Below, piece after piece: positions 1-8,026 of a stretch of DNA of 64,000 nucleotides; position 1 is the stretch's first letter; each line of letters opens with the position of its first letter. Made by a program: the position numbers and the translations under genes. This DNA is from Fructobacillus cardui (GTDB lineage: Bacteria > Bacillota > Bacilli > Lactobacillales > Lactobacillaceae): NCBI RefSeq assembly GCF_023218935.1, contig NZ_JAJIAL010000001.1. One strand, given 5' to 3'. The notes beneath the pieces were generated by a model. That model saw nothing but the letters and a program-made list of their open reading frames with translations, did not search any database and was not told where the DNA came from.

Positions 1-259
1 ACTTTTCAAGCATCAAGTTAATGGCAACTTGGTGGTCCTTGATGGCGGTAACGGTCTTAAACTTAGCCTTGTCACCAGATACCTCAACATCAGCATTCTT
101 GGCTGCTTGATCATTGGCCGCAAACTTGATCGTTACAATGGCATCATCCATTCCGATTCGTTCAATTAACCCTTGGGCGATTACTTGCTCTTGTGGCATC
201 TCTAAGAGCTGAAACTTCAATGAAGAACTACCGGCATTCACTGCCATAATCTTTGCCAT
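1..259 (-). CDS. ackA: acetate kinase, N-terminal part (runs off the window)
   Basis: The gene starts at 259 and is cut by the left edge, so only about 86 N-terminal residues are present. They open with MAKIMAVNAGSSSLKFQL, in which NAGSSSLKF is the family's N-terminal phosphate/nucleotide-binding signature. Acetate kinase interconverts acetyl phosphate plus ADP and acetate plus ATP in the cytoplasm, the ATP-yielding step after phosphoketolase or pyruvate oxidation. An AGGTGG ribosome site lies 9 nt before the ATG. The ytxK-like methyltransferase gene lies immediately upstream on the same strand, an arrangement familiar from Bacillus and lactobacilli. The identification is firm. Confidence 0.95.
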   Translation of the reverse strand, partial: MAKIMAVNAGSSSLKFQLLEMPQEQVIAQGLIERIGMDDAIVTIKFAANDQAAKNADVEVSGDKAKFKTVTAIKDHQVAINLMLEK

Positions 260-301
260 GAAAAAAATCCACCTATCTTTGTTTTTTAATTCATTTCTAA
301 C

Positions 302-1306
302 TTACTTTAGTTTACCCCAGGCTTGGATATCTTGCAAAAATTCTTGCAAGGCCTTTTGGTCCTTAACGGAAGGATACTGCCCCATCAAAACTTCTTGCTT
401 TGGCAGCGCATCTTTCTTCCGTAAAACCAAGAAAGTTTTCGCCTGTTCTTGATTTTGGAAATACTCTGCTGGCAGTGACAAGAATGCCTTTAATTGAGCC
501 TTTTGTGAGAATAATTTCAGGATTGACTCATGCCGTGGCCCTGTTAATAAATCATTTGGCACGATGAGATAGATCCAACCATCATCCTTCACTAAATCTA
601 ATGATTTTTCAATCATTAAATAATGAGCATAAGATTGGCCATCTTGTTCTGAAAAGACTGTGACAAAGTTTTCTGGTGTTTCTTGCGGGTAGTAACCGAT
701 TGGTAAGTCACCAATCACAACATCAGCAGGCGCGACTTCCTCTTTTTTCAAGCCAACAACATCCCCCAAAAACAGTATTGGGTCCTCTTTAAGTGCAGCT
801 GCCAATTCACTGGCCAAATCAAGCTGACCTTCATCGTTATCAATCCCAGTTAAATCGTGGGGCGAAAGGTCATGACGACTAAAGCTTTCAACAATTGTCC
901 ATAGGAGGTTGCCAGTGCCAATGACCATGTCAGTGATTCTCGTTTGTTCACTAGGATTAGCTGTCTGGTAAATCAGCTCGCCCAAAAGATAACCAATACC
1001 ATCTGGGGTTAACTGAAGGTTTGCTGGTACTTTATCCTCTCGATCAGCTTTCAAAACCAAAAGTTGTAAGATATTACGTTGGTCGCTGAAAGACAATCTT
1101 GGCCAGTCAATCTCTTCTAACGACTGTAAAGCCTTTTTAGAATCATCAGCCAATTGGTCATGGTCGGAGCTAAGAATCTCTTTTTTATTTAACCTCTCTA
1201 AAGCCATGACAAGGGCTTCTCGATTGGTCGTTTTTTCTTGATTTTTCACCGTCACGACGGCTTGATCAATTTTTTCAAAATATGCAGGAATTTTTCGATT
1301 TATCAT
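302..1306 (-). CDS. ytxK: class I SAM-dependent methyltransferase, YtxK-like
   Basis: A 334-residue protein with an N-terminal helical region and a Rossmann methyltransferase core. The SAM-binding loop is seen as DMVIGTGNLLW near residue 125. A degenerate amino-methyltransferase motif, VVIGDLPIGYYP, lies near residue 197, where N6-adenine DNA methylases have (N/D)PP(Y/F). In Bacillus and lactobacilli this gene lies between comG and ackA, as it does here. Its substrate is not established. It probably belongs to the N6-DNA-methylase-like family, but no specificity subunit or restriction gene is nearby, so a restriction role is unlikely. It lies 45 bp downstream of the comGG-like gene and is probably co-transcribed with it. 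Confidence 0.85.
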   Translation of the reverse strand: MINRKIPAYFEKIDQAVVTVKNQEKTTNREALVMALERLNKKEILSSDHDQLADDSKKALQSLEEIDWPRLSFSDQRNILQLLVLKADREDKVPANLQLTPDGIGYLLGELIYQTANPSEQTRITDMVIGTGNLLWTIVESFSRHDLSPHDLTGIDNDEGQLDLASELAAALKEDPILFLGDVVGLKKEEVAPADVVIGDLPIGYYPQETPENFVTVFSEQDGQSYAHYLMIEKSLDLVKDDGWIYLIVPNDLLTGPRHESILKLFSQKAQLKAFLSLPAEYFQNQEQAKTFLVLRKKDALPKQEVLMGQYPSVKDQKALQEFLQDIQAWGKLK

Positions 1307-1351
1307 GGTCTTATTTTAGCCCTTTTTGCTAGTCTAGACAAGGCTAAGGGG

Positions 1352-1663
1352 CTAAAAGTGGTCGCCAGTAATCCTGATGTTTGATAGTAATTTTAATCTG
1401 CTTTTCCCCGATTCAATTAACCAAGGATCACCCTGAATTTGGCCAGATTGTTGATTATCTTGGTAAAACAATCGCGATGCTTCAATTTGCCTTGTATCGA
1501 TGATAGTCGTTTCCAACAATAATAATTGGCTATGCAGCTTTTGGTGAAAAATTTTTGTCTGTAAAAAGAACAGCAAGCCAATGAGTGTCAATGCCAAAAT
1601 TGTCGGTAACAGTAAGTAGGCTGGCTGACGGTTTCGCTGCTGGCGTGGCTGATTATTAAACAT
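1352..1663 (-). CDS. comGG: ComGG-like competence pseudopilus protein
   Basis: A 103-residue protein in the last comG position. It has a basic N-terminus (QPRQQRNRQ), one transmembrane helix at about residues 15-34 (YLLLPTILALTLIGLLFF) and a polar extracytoplasmic tail. There is no clear prepilin peptidase motif, which is typical of ComGG. The call rests mainly on position and topology, because ComGG diverges quickly. It follows comGF by only 3 bp. In other Firmicutes it is a minor component of the DNA-uptake pseudopilus. Confidence 0.6.
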   Translation of the reverse strand: MFNNQPRQQRNRQPAYLLLPTILALTLIGLLFFLQTKIFHQKLHSQLLLLETTIIDTRQIEASRLFYQDNQQSGQIQGDPWLIESGKSRLKLLSNIRITGDHF

Positions 1664-1666
1664 CTT

Positions 1667-2117
1667 TTACCCTTTTTCTACAATGGCCTGTTTCGTGTTA
1701 GGCAAAAAAAGTGTGCCGCTCGCTTTCTCATGCCCCCGATAAAAAACAGTCAAAAGCTGATAGGTTCCAAAATTATCAATCCGTAAATCATCAATCCCGT
1801 GTAGCAAGAGCACGCGACCATGATGAGCCCCATCCAAAACTAAGTCATGCTTAGCAATTTTCAACGTAACCGGATCGCCAATGGTCTTCTTCAGCTGAAT
1901 TTCACGCACTTGAACTTGATCAAGTTGATAGTTTTGCCGACCCAACTGTGTTAAAGCCGCTTGAAAATCAATCTGCATATCTTGCGTCTGCCCCCCTTTT
2001 ACTTTGTGGCAAAATGACCATTAATGCCTCAAAGACCATCGCTGCCACAACGAGGGCCAGGATTGCTTCCACCATGGTAAAGCCGTTCCGGCTATTTTTA
2101 CTTTGAACTGCCGTCAT
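1667..2117 (-). pseudogene. comGF: comGF, frameshifted at a G6 run
   Basis: The N-terminal part starts at ATG 2117 (an AGGAAG site precedes it). It encodes a type IV prepilin leader, NGFTMVEAILALVV, and stops early at 1968. The rest of the protein (DFQAALTQLGRQNYQL...) is open in another frame down to 1667. The break lies at a run of six G on the coding strand (plus-strand C run 1991-1996). Removing one G joins the halves as SKRGQTQDMQIDFQAAL, giving a protein of normal ComGF length (about 150 residues). The start overlaps the end of comGE by 20 bp. It is either a real single-base insertion that inactivates a minor pseudopilin or a homopolymer consensus error; a length-variable phase switch is a third, less likely option. 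Confidence 0.75.
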
Positions 2118-2367
2118 GGTTGGCTTCTTCCTTTTGCTTTTGATTTTGGTCAACAAAAGACTGCCATCTCTCTAACGCCTTCCTTTTTTCCTGGTTGGCC
2201 GCCTTATTCTGCAAAATCAGTTCTCGCTGCTTTTTCTGATAGTTGCGCAACGTTTCTAGTTCAAAAACAACCACACCAGTAATCAGCGTTAGTGCCATAA
2301 CCCCCTCAACAAGGGCAAACCCTGACGATTTTCTAGACTTTCTCGAAACGATAGGTACCACCTCCAA
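2098..2367 (-). CDS. comGE: ComGE-like minor pseudopilin
   Basis: An 89-residue protein with a prepilin N-terminus: basic residues, then SSGFALVEGVMALTLITGVVV, where cleavage would fall after the Gly before Phe. The remaining segment is Lys/Gln-rich and helical. It overlaps comGD by 35 bp and comGF by 20 bp, consistent with tight translational coupling in the comG operon. In Bacillus ComGE is a minor pseudopilin needed for transformation. The assignment rests on gene order and the prepilin motif, since sequence conservation is low. Confidence 0.7.
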   Translation of the reverse strand: MEVVPIVSRKSRKSSGFALVEGVMALTLITGVVVFELETLRNYQKKQRELILQNKAANQEKRKALERWQSFVDQNQKQKEEANHDGSSK

Positions 2368-2731
2368 ATTGGAAAATAAGACGCCAGGTTACTTGGCCCT
2401 GGTGCCAAGAAATATGACCGGGGGCCACATAGCCACTCGGCTTAATCACGACTTTTGCTGTCTGATCAACTTTACTTTTTACTGGGTAAGAAAGCACTTC
2501 TTGACCAATCACCAACTGGTCTGATTGAAAATCGAGAATACTTTCAACCTCTTTTGCTTGTGCTAATAGACGGGCTCGTTGAAAATTGGCAGCAAATTGC
2601 TGTTGAAAATCTGCAAAACTCTGCTGATTTTGCCTCGGCCGTAAGGCTAATCCAAGACCAAGCAAAAGTGCTACCAGACTTAGGACAATCACGGATTCGA
2701 TCAAGGTAAAGGATTTAAATTTTAGCTTCAT
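2333..2731 (-). CDS. comGD: ComGD-like minor pseudopilin
   Basis: About 132 residues starting at ATG 2731; an upstream in-frame TTG is less likely. The N-terminus is KLKFKSFTLIESVIVLSLVA. It has the FTLIES prepilin core but Ser rather than Gly before the Phe, so processing may be unusual. A transmembrane helix follows and then a soluble domain rich in beta strands. It overlaps comGC upstream by 17 bp and comGE downstream by 35 bp. The role inferred from family and position is a minor subunit of the competence pseudopilus. Confidence 0.75.
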   Translation of the reverse strand: MKLKFKSFTLIESVIVLSLVALLLGLGLALRPRQNQQSFADFQQQFAANFQRARLLAQAKEVESILDFQSDQLVIGQEVLSYPVKSKVDQTAKVVIKPSGYVAPGHISWHQGQVTWRLIFQFGGGTYRFEKV

Positions 2732-3263
2732 GACCTGCAATCACAATTTTGAGTGCCTTAACTTTTTCAAGCTGTTCCTTGGTCAAGTAGTTTTCCTTTG
2801 CCAAATCATCCATTGTGACCTGTTTCTTTTCTGGGTGGTCATTAACATACAAATCAACCTGTGTCTGTACAGTGGCGACCATTGCCTTTGCATGGGTTTG
2901 CTGCGCCTTATCTCGTTGTTGCGTTAAATTCGGCAAAATCGGTAACATCAACAGACCAATAATGAAGAGTGCTACCGTCGCTTCAATCAATGTGAAACCG
3001 TTTTTCTTCGCCGCTATCCGCCGATTTTTTGCTCGGACTACTGCATGGCAAGCCTTTGATTGACAAATTTTACGATGTTCACGTTTAATCCAAAAACGTT
3101 TGTGGGGTTGAAAAAAGGACCGCTGGTTGAATAAACCAATCTGCATCGTCTGGTTCATCGGATGGGATTGATGGTGACAGTAATCCCGGGGCCTCCCAGC
3201 CAATCGAGACCGTCCCCCCGTTCCAGTTTGTGTGTGCTTAACAAAGTCAGATGTGTGCGTCAT
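2715..3263 (-). CDS. comGC: ComGC major pseudopilin with an unusually long N-terminal extension
   Basis: The C-terminal 94 residues are a clear ComGC: KKNGFTLIEATVALFIIGLL, a helix and a short soluble domain. Prepilin peptidase would cleave after Gly89. The reading frame is open upstream to ATG 3263, which overlaps the comGB stop as ATGA, so the predicted leader is about 88 residues, against fewer than about 30 in normal prepilins. That leader is rich in Arg, His and Gln (RSRLAGRPRDYCHHQSHPMN). The only other in-frame Met codons nearby are at residues 36 and 40, and there is no ATG, GTG or TTG close to the prepilin motif. Either an ATT-type start is used, or the leader is real, or the comGB-comGC junction has been disturbed by an insertion. 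Confidence 0.8.
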   Translation of the reverse strand: MTHTSDFVKHTQTGTGGRSRLAGRPRDYCHHQSHPMNQTMQIGLFNQRSFFQPHKRFWIKREHRKICQSKACHAVVRAKNRRIAAKKNGFTLIEATVALFIIGLLMLPILPNLTQQRDKAQQTHAKAMVATVQTQVDLYVNDHPEKKQVTMDDLAKENYLTKEQLEKVKALKIVIAGHEAKI

Positions 3264-4294
3264 ATCGACATTCCTCCTAAATTTTTATACAACGGTAATA
3301 GCATTGCAAGGTATAACAAAACAATGGTCAGTCCAATCAAGGCAAAAAAGATTGGTTGGATAAGGCCTAATAATCGACTGACTTGGCGGTCAAATCGTTG
3401 AAATTCGCTTTTGGCATAGTAAGTCAAGTAGGTACCAAGTACTAGCCCGGTAAATCCCCTATCTAAATAAGTCGCTAGTGGCTTTTTCAAATAAGATTGA
3501 TTGCCAATCCAACTTTGCAAAGTTTGACCGCTTTGCACGGCAGCTTGGGCTCGCTTAGCAATGGCCACAACCAGTCCGTTTTTCTTAGCGGATAAGGCCG
3601 CAAAACGATTAATCACATTGGGCAGCGTGTGGCCTGCTAACAGCAAAATTCCCAGATGTTCTGCTAGCAGATAAGTTAAGAGCGTCTGCATCAGCCTGCC
3701 CAAAAAAGGGACTCGAGCGACAACTTGAATTCGTTGTAGTGGCGCTAAACGCTTCAGTAAGAAAATCGAAATAATAATCATGACTAAGACAAGGCCAAAG
3801 AGAAAAGCTAAGCCATGCAAATAAAAGAGAGCAGGATTGGTGCCTGAACCTTGACCTCCCTTTTGTCCGGCCGACAAAGCATGAAAAATGGGATAAAGAT
3901 ACGTTTCCATCCCCACAACCAGGGATAATAAAAAGACCAATAAAATCACCGGATAAGTTAGAATCTGGCGGAGCTTTTGTTTGTAGCGCAACACTTGGTC
4001 AAAGTTACTCGCCAAAGCGGTCAGCGTTTGGTCAAAATTACCATGTAACTGACCCAAATCAAGATAAATTCCAACCGAAGGACTTAAAACCTTCCCCAGA
4101 CTTGTAGCTAACGGTTGGCCATGCTCCAACTGGCCACGGATGGTCTGTAGCCTTTCTTGCCAACCTGGATGGGCACTCGCTAAAACATCGAGACTCAATG
4201 ATAAGGCATAACCAGATGCCGTTAACTCACCAAGCTCGGCTAAAAAAAGAACCTGGTCACTTTCAGAAAAACGTATTTTTCGTTGCGGACGCAT
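3260..4294 (-). CDS. comGB: ComGB, pseudopilus assembly membrane protein
   Basis: A 344-residue integral membrane protein of the type II secretion F / PilC family. Two similar halves each begin with a cytoplasmic helical domain (ELTASGYALSLSLDVLA near residue 20, and a second near 215), followed by hydrophobic helices at about 120-145, 165-190 and 305-335. ComGB is the inner-membrane platform on which ComGA ATPase and ComGC pseudopilin assemble for DNA uptake. It starts 3 bp after comGA and overlaps the comGC start by 4 bp. The frame is intact, unlike comGA and comGF. Confidence 0.88.
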   Translation of the reverse strand: MRPQRKIRFSESDQVLFLAELGELTASGYALSLSLDVLASAHPGWQERLQTIRGQLEHGQPLATSLGKVLSPSVGIYLDLGQLHGNFDQTLTALASNFDQVLRYKQKLRQILTYPVILLVFLLSLVVGMETYLYPIFHALSAGQKGGQGSGTNPALFYLHGLAFLFGLVLVMIIISIFLLKRLAPLQRIQVVARVPFLGRLMQTLLTYLLAEHLGILLLAGHTLPNVINRFAALSAKKNGLVVAIAKRAQAAVQSGQTLQSWIGNQSYLKKPLATYLDRGFTGLVLGTYLTYYAKSEFQRFDRQVSRLLGLIQPIFFALIGLTIVLLYLAMLLPLYKNLGGMSI

Positions 4295-4297
4295 CGA

Positions 4298-5258
4298 TTA
4301 AACCTCCTGATTTCCTTGTTGGTAGCGTTTTAAATTTTCTGCATAGGGACGGTGATGAGTTACTTCACCCGCCTGCCAGTTAGCCACCCCGCACACAACC
4401 CCCAGCTGACCATCTAAATCTGGAAGCAAGCGCTGATAAACTGTCTTAACTAAGGCTTGGTTCAGTAATTGACGGTCAAGGCCGAGATTGAGCAAGCGGC
4501 CAAAAACTGCCAGTTCAGAATTGGCCTGCAAAGTACTCAACACCAAATGACCAGCTAGGGCTGCTTGAAGGGCGGCCTGAGCAGTCTTGGCATCACGAAT
4601 CTCGCCAATCACTAATAGATCTGGCCGGTGACGCAGGGCCACCTTAATTAAGGATTGGTAATCAATTCCTGCCTGTTCGTTGACCTGCAGTTGCAAAAAA
4701 GCTGGCTGATAGATTTCAACCGGGTCCTCAACCGTTAAAACAACTTTGCCTGGTGACCAGGCATCCAACAAGCGATCAAGGGTACTAGTCTTACCTGCAC
4801 CCGGTGGGGCCAGCTACCAGATAGAGGCCAGCGCTAATTTTTTCGGCAACTAAGTCTTCAAAGATAGCTTGCTCAAACCAGCGGTTTTGCGACAAATCAG
4901 GATAGATTAGCCGTAAAACCGCGCTTTCCTGTCCCAAAAAGTCGCCAACGGTTGAAACGCGGACAAAGCCCTGGCCAAAATCAAAGCGTCCCAGTTGTGG
5001 CCGACGGCTCTCGGCCAAATTTAAACCCGCCTGGTACTTAACCACAGCTAAGGCTCGTTTTCCAAAATCTGCTTCCATCACTTCCAGGATTCTCACTTGA
5101 CCCAAAATTTGCGCTCGTACCTGGTAATTACCACCTTCTGCCGGTAAAAAATAAAAGTCTGTTACCTTTTTCGTTTGCCCCCAGGCTAGGACTGCTTGAA
5201 TCCAATCAGCGGGGTCTGCTCGTTCATGTTCGGGCCAATTGGCCAATTTCTTGATCAT
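4298..5258 (-). pseudogene. comGA: comGA traffic ATPase, frameshifted inside the Walker A motif
   Basis: The first reading frame runs from ATG 5258 (AGGAGG site) through the N-terminal domain and LYLVAGPTG, then stops at once. The second frame (4771 down to 4298) carries the rest of the GspE/PilT ATPase, including TVEDPVEIYQP (Asp box), the Walker B region LLVIGEIRDAKTA and the conserved His LVLSTLQANS. At 4798-4806 the coding strand reads ACCGGGTGCAGGTAAG. With one G fewer it becomes GPTGAGKTST, an intact P-loop, and the two parts fuse into a normal protein of about 320 residues. As given, the motor of DNA uptake is non-functional. A base-calling error is possible because the change is one extra G. 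Confidence 0.88.
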
Positions 5259-5353
5259 GGTGTCCTCCTTTCATCGCTAGTGAGTAAGACGACCAATTCA
5301 GCAAAAAATTGCTCAACTTCAAAGCGTTTGGTTAACCATTTTTTTTGCTTCAT
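5255..5353 (-). CDS. possible 32-residue upstream ORF coupled to comGA
   Basis: A 32-codon frame (MKQKKWLTKRFEVEQFF..., ending TSDERRTP) whose TGA overlaps the comGA ATG as ATGA. The comGA Shine-Dalgarno lies inside its last codons. A GAGG is present but very close to its ATG. It resembles no family I know. It could couple translation into comGA or be chance. A TATAG-like -10 (TTGTATAG) lies just upstream on the minus strand and could be the comG promoter. Confidence 0.3.
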   Translation of the reverse strand: MKQKKWLTKRFEVEQFFAELVVLLTSDERRTP

Positions 5354-5403
5354 TGCCCTCTATACAACACTATTGGGTTAGACGAGAAAAGCTTTGAAAA
5401 ACA

Positions 5404-5438
5404 AAAAAGACCGAATTCAATGAATTCGATCTTTTAAA
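5404..5438 (-). terminator. intrinsic terminator after folD
   Basis: On the minus strand an AAAGATCGAATTC / GAATTCGGTCTTTTTT hairpin with a 4-nt loop and a U run lies just past the folD stop. It separates folD from the comG leader region. Confidence 0.85.
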
Positions 5439-5447
5439 TAAGCATGA

Positions 5448-6308
5448 TTAATTTTTACTGATTTTTTCTTGGTTCAAAGCTGCTGCAAAAGTATTTTCCA
5501 ACAGAGTGGCAATGGTCATTGGACCAACACCACCTGGAACTGGCGTAATGAAGGATGCCTTCTTTTCGGCCGAGGCAAATTCGATATCACCGGTCGTCTT
5601 ACCATCGACAACGTTCATCCCAACATCAACCAAAACAGCACCATCTTTGATTTGGTCACCAGTAATAAAGTTCGCAATACCTACTCCAACGACAACGATG
5701 TCCGCATCCTTGAGAGAATCCAGGAGCATTTCGCGTGGTGTGTAACGGTGAGCCAACGTCACCGTTGCGTTCGCGTTATTCAACAAGGCAGCCATTGGGC
5801 GACCAAAGAGTTGAGAGCGACCAACGACAACAGCCTTCTTACCATATGGATCAATGTCATAATGCTTCAACATCGTCATCACGCCTTGAGGAGTGGCTGC
5901 CACGGCGTATTCACCAGGTTGGTCACCAAAGAGCATTCCCTGGTTGAAAGCACCTAATCCATCAACATCCTTTTCAGGGGCGATAGCTGAGAAGACCTGC
6001 TGATCGTTAACAGCTTCTGGCAATGGTGCCTGAACCAAAATACCAGTCACGCTTGGATCTGCGTTTAAATCTGCTACAATCTTTAAGACGGCTTCTGTTG
6101 TCACATCGTCAGCAACCGCAATATCCTCAGTGGCAATGCCAACCTTGGCTGCTGCGCGTTGCTTCATGCCAACATAGAGACGTGATCCATCATTTTTTGG
6201 ATCAAAAACAACCGCTAGCTTTGGACTCAACCCAGATTCCTTGACCTTGTCCGCCAGTGCGATTTTGAGGTCCTTTGAGAGGGCCTTTCCGTCTAAAATA
6301 GTTGCCAT
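5448..6308 (-). CDS. folD: bifunctional methylenetetrahydrofolate dehydrogenase/cyclohydrolase
   Basis: A 286-residue FolD. It interconverts 5,10-methylene-THF and 10-formyl-THF via methenyl-THF, using NADP, in the cytoplasm. The catalytic signature YVGMKQRAAAKVGI (Tyr and Lys) is near residue 46. VVGRSQLFGRPMAALL near 160 forms the NADP-binding region, and PVPGGVGPMTIATLLENT near 255 is the C-terminal signature. It is monocistronic between a downstream terminator and a divergent comEB-thyA pair. The link to thymidylate synthesis is functional as well as positional, since ThyA consumes methylene-THF. Confidence 0.97.
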   Translation of the reverse strand: MATILDGKALSKDLKIALADKVKESGLSPKLAVVFDPKNDGSRLYVGMKQRAAAKVGIATEDIAVADDVTTEAVLKIVADLNADPSVTGILVQAPLPEAVNDQQVFSAIAPEKDVDGLGAFNQGMLFGDQPGEYAVAATPQGVMTMLKHYDIDPYGKKAVVVGRSQLFGRPMAALLNNANATVTLAHRYTPREMLLDSLKDADIVVVGVGIANFITGDQIKDGAVLVDVGMNVVDGKTTGDIEFASAEKKASFITPVPGGVGPMTIATLLENTFAAALNQEKISKN

Positions 6309-6417
6309 TATGTTTCTCCTTGTTCATGATTTTCCGAACATTTTATTATAAAATATCTTTGTAAGACCATTTTATCAGAATAAAACCGTTTTTTGTTTAC
6401 AGAAAGGTAATTTTTTT

Positions 6418-6897
6418 ATGTCTGACAACCGTATTTCTTGGGATCAATACTTTATCGCACAAGCCGCCATCCTCTCAACCCGGTCAACTTGTACTAGACG
6501 TCACGTTGGTGCCATCCTCGTGAAGGAGCATCGCATTATCGCCTCTGGCTACAACGGTGCCGTTTCCGGTACTCCTCACTGTACAGAAGTTGGCGACTAT
6601 ATCGTTGATGGTCACTGCATCAGAGCCGTTCACGCTGAACAAAACGCCCTCATGCAAGCCGCCTCGATGGGGATTGCCGTTGAAGGATCAGAAGTCTATG
6701 TGACCGATGTTCCCTGCGTGCAATGTACAAAACTTTTGCTGCAAGCCGGCATTACCAAAATTAACTTCATGCGCGACTATCGCAATGATGAATTCGCCGA
6801 GTCCCTCTTAAAAGAAAAAAACGTTGCCTTAGTCCAAGTTCCCTTCGAAGCCCAAACGGCTGAACAAATCAATCTCGCTCAATTTATTAAAGACTAG
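6418..6897 (+). CDS. comEB: deoxycytidylate deaminase, ComEB/Dcd-like
   Basis: A 159-residue zinc deaminase. HAEQNALMQAA near residue 77 holds the His ligand and catalytic Glu, and PCVQCTKLLLQAGI near 105 holds the two Cys ligands. It converts dCMP to dUMP, which ThyA, encoded 80 bp downstream, then methylates. In Firmicutes this gene is often called comEB because of its place in comE loci, although it is not needed for transformation. The start follows an AGAAAGG site. An intrinsic terminator lies between it and thyA, so the two are at least partly uncoupled. Confidence 0.93.
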   Translation: MSDNRISWDQYFIAQAAILSTRSTCTRRHVGAILVKEHRIIASGYNGAVSGTPHCTEVGDYIVDGHCIRAVHAEQNALMQAASMGIAVEGSEVYVTDVPCVQCTKLLLQAGITKINFMRDYRNDEFAESLLKEKNVALVQVPFEAQTAEQINLAQFIKD

Positions 6898-6902
6898 ACC
6901 CA

Positions 6903-6935
6903 AGAAAAAGCAAGGAGGACTCCTTGCTTTTTTGC
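6903..6935 (+). terminator. intrinsic terminator between comEB and thyA
   Basis: AAAAGCAAGGAG, a 2-nt GA loop and CTCCTTGCTTTTTT form a strong hairpin with a U run directly after the comEB stop. Confidence 0.9.
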
Positions 6936-6976
6936 TATACTGAGAAGGACTAATTTTTATTAAAGGGGACTTACTC

Positions 6977-7939
6977 ATGAGTCAAAACGAACAAACATAC
7001 CTCGATCTGGCCACTAAAATTTTGAACGAAGGCCATTACAAGGACGATCGGACCGGGACCGGAACCTATTCAATCTTCGGAACGCAAATGCGTTTTGACC
7101 TCCAGGAAGGCTTCCCTCTGTTAACCACTAAAAAAGTTTTCTTCAAACTGATCAAATCAGAATTACTCTGGTTTTTACGTGGCGATAATAACATCCGCTT
7201 CTTGTTGCAAAACAACAACCATATCTGGGACGAATGGGCTTTTAAAAACTGGATTGAGTCCGATGAATATAGCGGACCGGACATGACTAATTTTGGCTTG
7301 CGTTCACAAACCGATGCCAAATTTAATGCCCTCTACCAGGAACAAAAGGACATCTTCGTCGACAAAATCTTAAACGATGATGACTTTATGGAAAAGTACG
7401 GTTATATCGGTGAGGTTTACGGTAAGCTCTGGCGATCATGGGCATCTGTTTTACCCGATGGTGGCACCACAGACCAAATCAGCAACTTAATCGACCAAAT
7501 CAAGAACAATCCGAACTCTCGACGTTTGATTTTGTCTGCTTGGAATGCCGAAACGACTCCACAAGCACCACTACCATCTTGCCACGTTTTGTCACAGTAC
7601 TACGTCAGCGAGGGTAAGCTCTCAGCACAACTTTACCAACGTTCGGGTGATTTCTTCTTAGGTGTGCCCTTCAACATCGCTTCTTATTCGCTGTTAATCC
7701 ACATGATTGCTGCCCAAACCGGTCTAGAAGTCGGTGACTTCGTCCACACTATCGGTGACACACACATTTACAAGAACCACATCGACCAAGTCAAAGAACA
7801 AATCAGTCGACCAATGCATCCATTGCCAAAACTTTGGCTAAACCCTGAGGTCAAATCAATCTTTGATTACACCATGGATGATATTAAAATTTTGGATTAT
7901 GAATCAGAACCAGCTATCCGAGGTGCGGTTGCGGTTTAA
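6977..7939 (+). CDS. thyA: thymidylate synthase
   Basis: A 320-residue ThyA that methylates dUMP to dTMP with methylene-THF. The folate/dUMP loop DRTGTGTYSIFGTQMRFDL is near residue 24. The catalytic Cys lies in LPSCHVLSQYYV near 200, followed by LYQRSGDFFLGVPFNIASYS and the C-terminal AIRGAVAV. The length is within the range of the long lactobacillar ThyA proteins. An AAAGGGG site precedes the ATG. It ends in a terminator shared with uvrA. Confidence 0.97.
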   Translation: MSQNEQTYLDLATKILNEGHYKDDRTGTGTYSIFGTQMRFDLQEGFPLLTTKKVFFKLIKSELLWFLRGDNNIRFLLQNNNHIWDEWAFKNWIESDEYSGPDMTNFGLRSQTDAKFNALYQEQKDIFVDKILNDDDFMEKYGYIGEVYGKLWRSWASVLPDGGTTDQISNLIDQIKNNPNSRRLILSAWNAETTPQAPLPSCHVLSQYYVSEGKLSAQLYQRSGDFFLGVPFNIASYSLLIHMIAAQTGLEVGDFVHTIGDTHIYKNHIDQVKEQISRPMHPLPKLWLNPEVKSIFDYTMDDIKILDYESEPAIRGAVAV

Positions 7940-7973
7940 GCAAGATCATTTACATCCGAATATTATTAAAAAT

Positions 7974-8019
7974 AAAACGGCAGTGACCATTTAGCTTGAG
8001 ATGGTCACTGCCGTTTTTA
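7974..8019. terminator. bidirectional terminator, thyA/uvrA
   Basis: ACGGCAGTGACCAT and ATGGTCACTGCCGT form a perfect 14-bp stem with a 10-nt loop. A-rich sequence lies on the left and T-rich on the right, so it can stop transcription from both convergent genes. Confidence 0.93.
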
Positions 8020-8026
8020 TTGTTCT

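Noticed and set aside
7066..7320. Open frame antisense to thyA, and many similar antisense frames over uvrA, uvrB, ltaS, folD and trp genes
   Set aside because: They lie wholly within strongly supported genes, have no ribosome sites and encode low-complexity or Arg/Pro-rich products; they are shadow frames.
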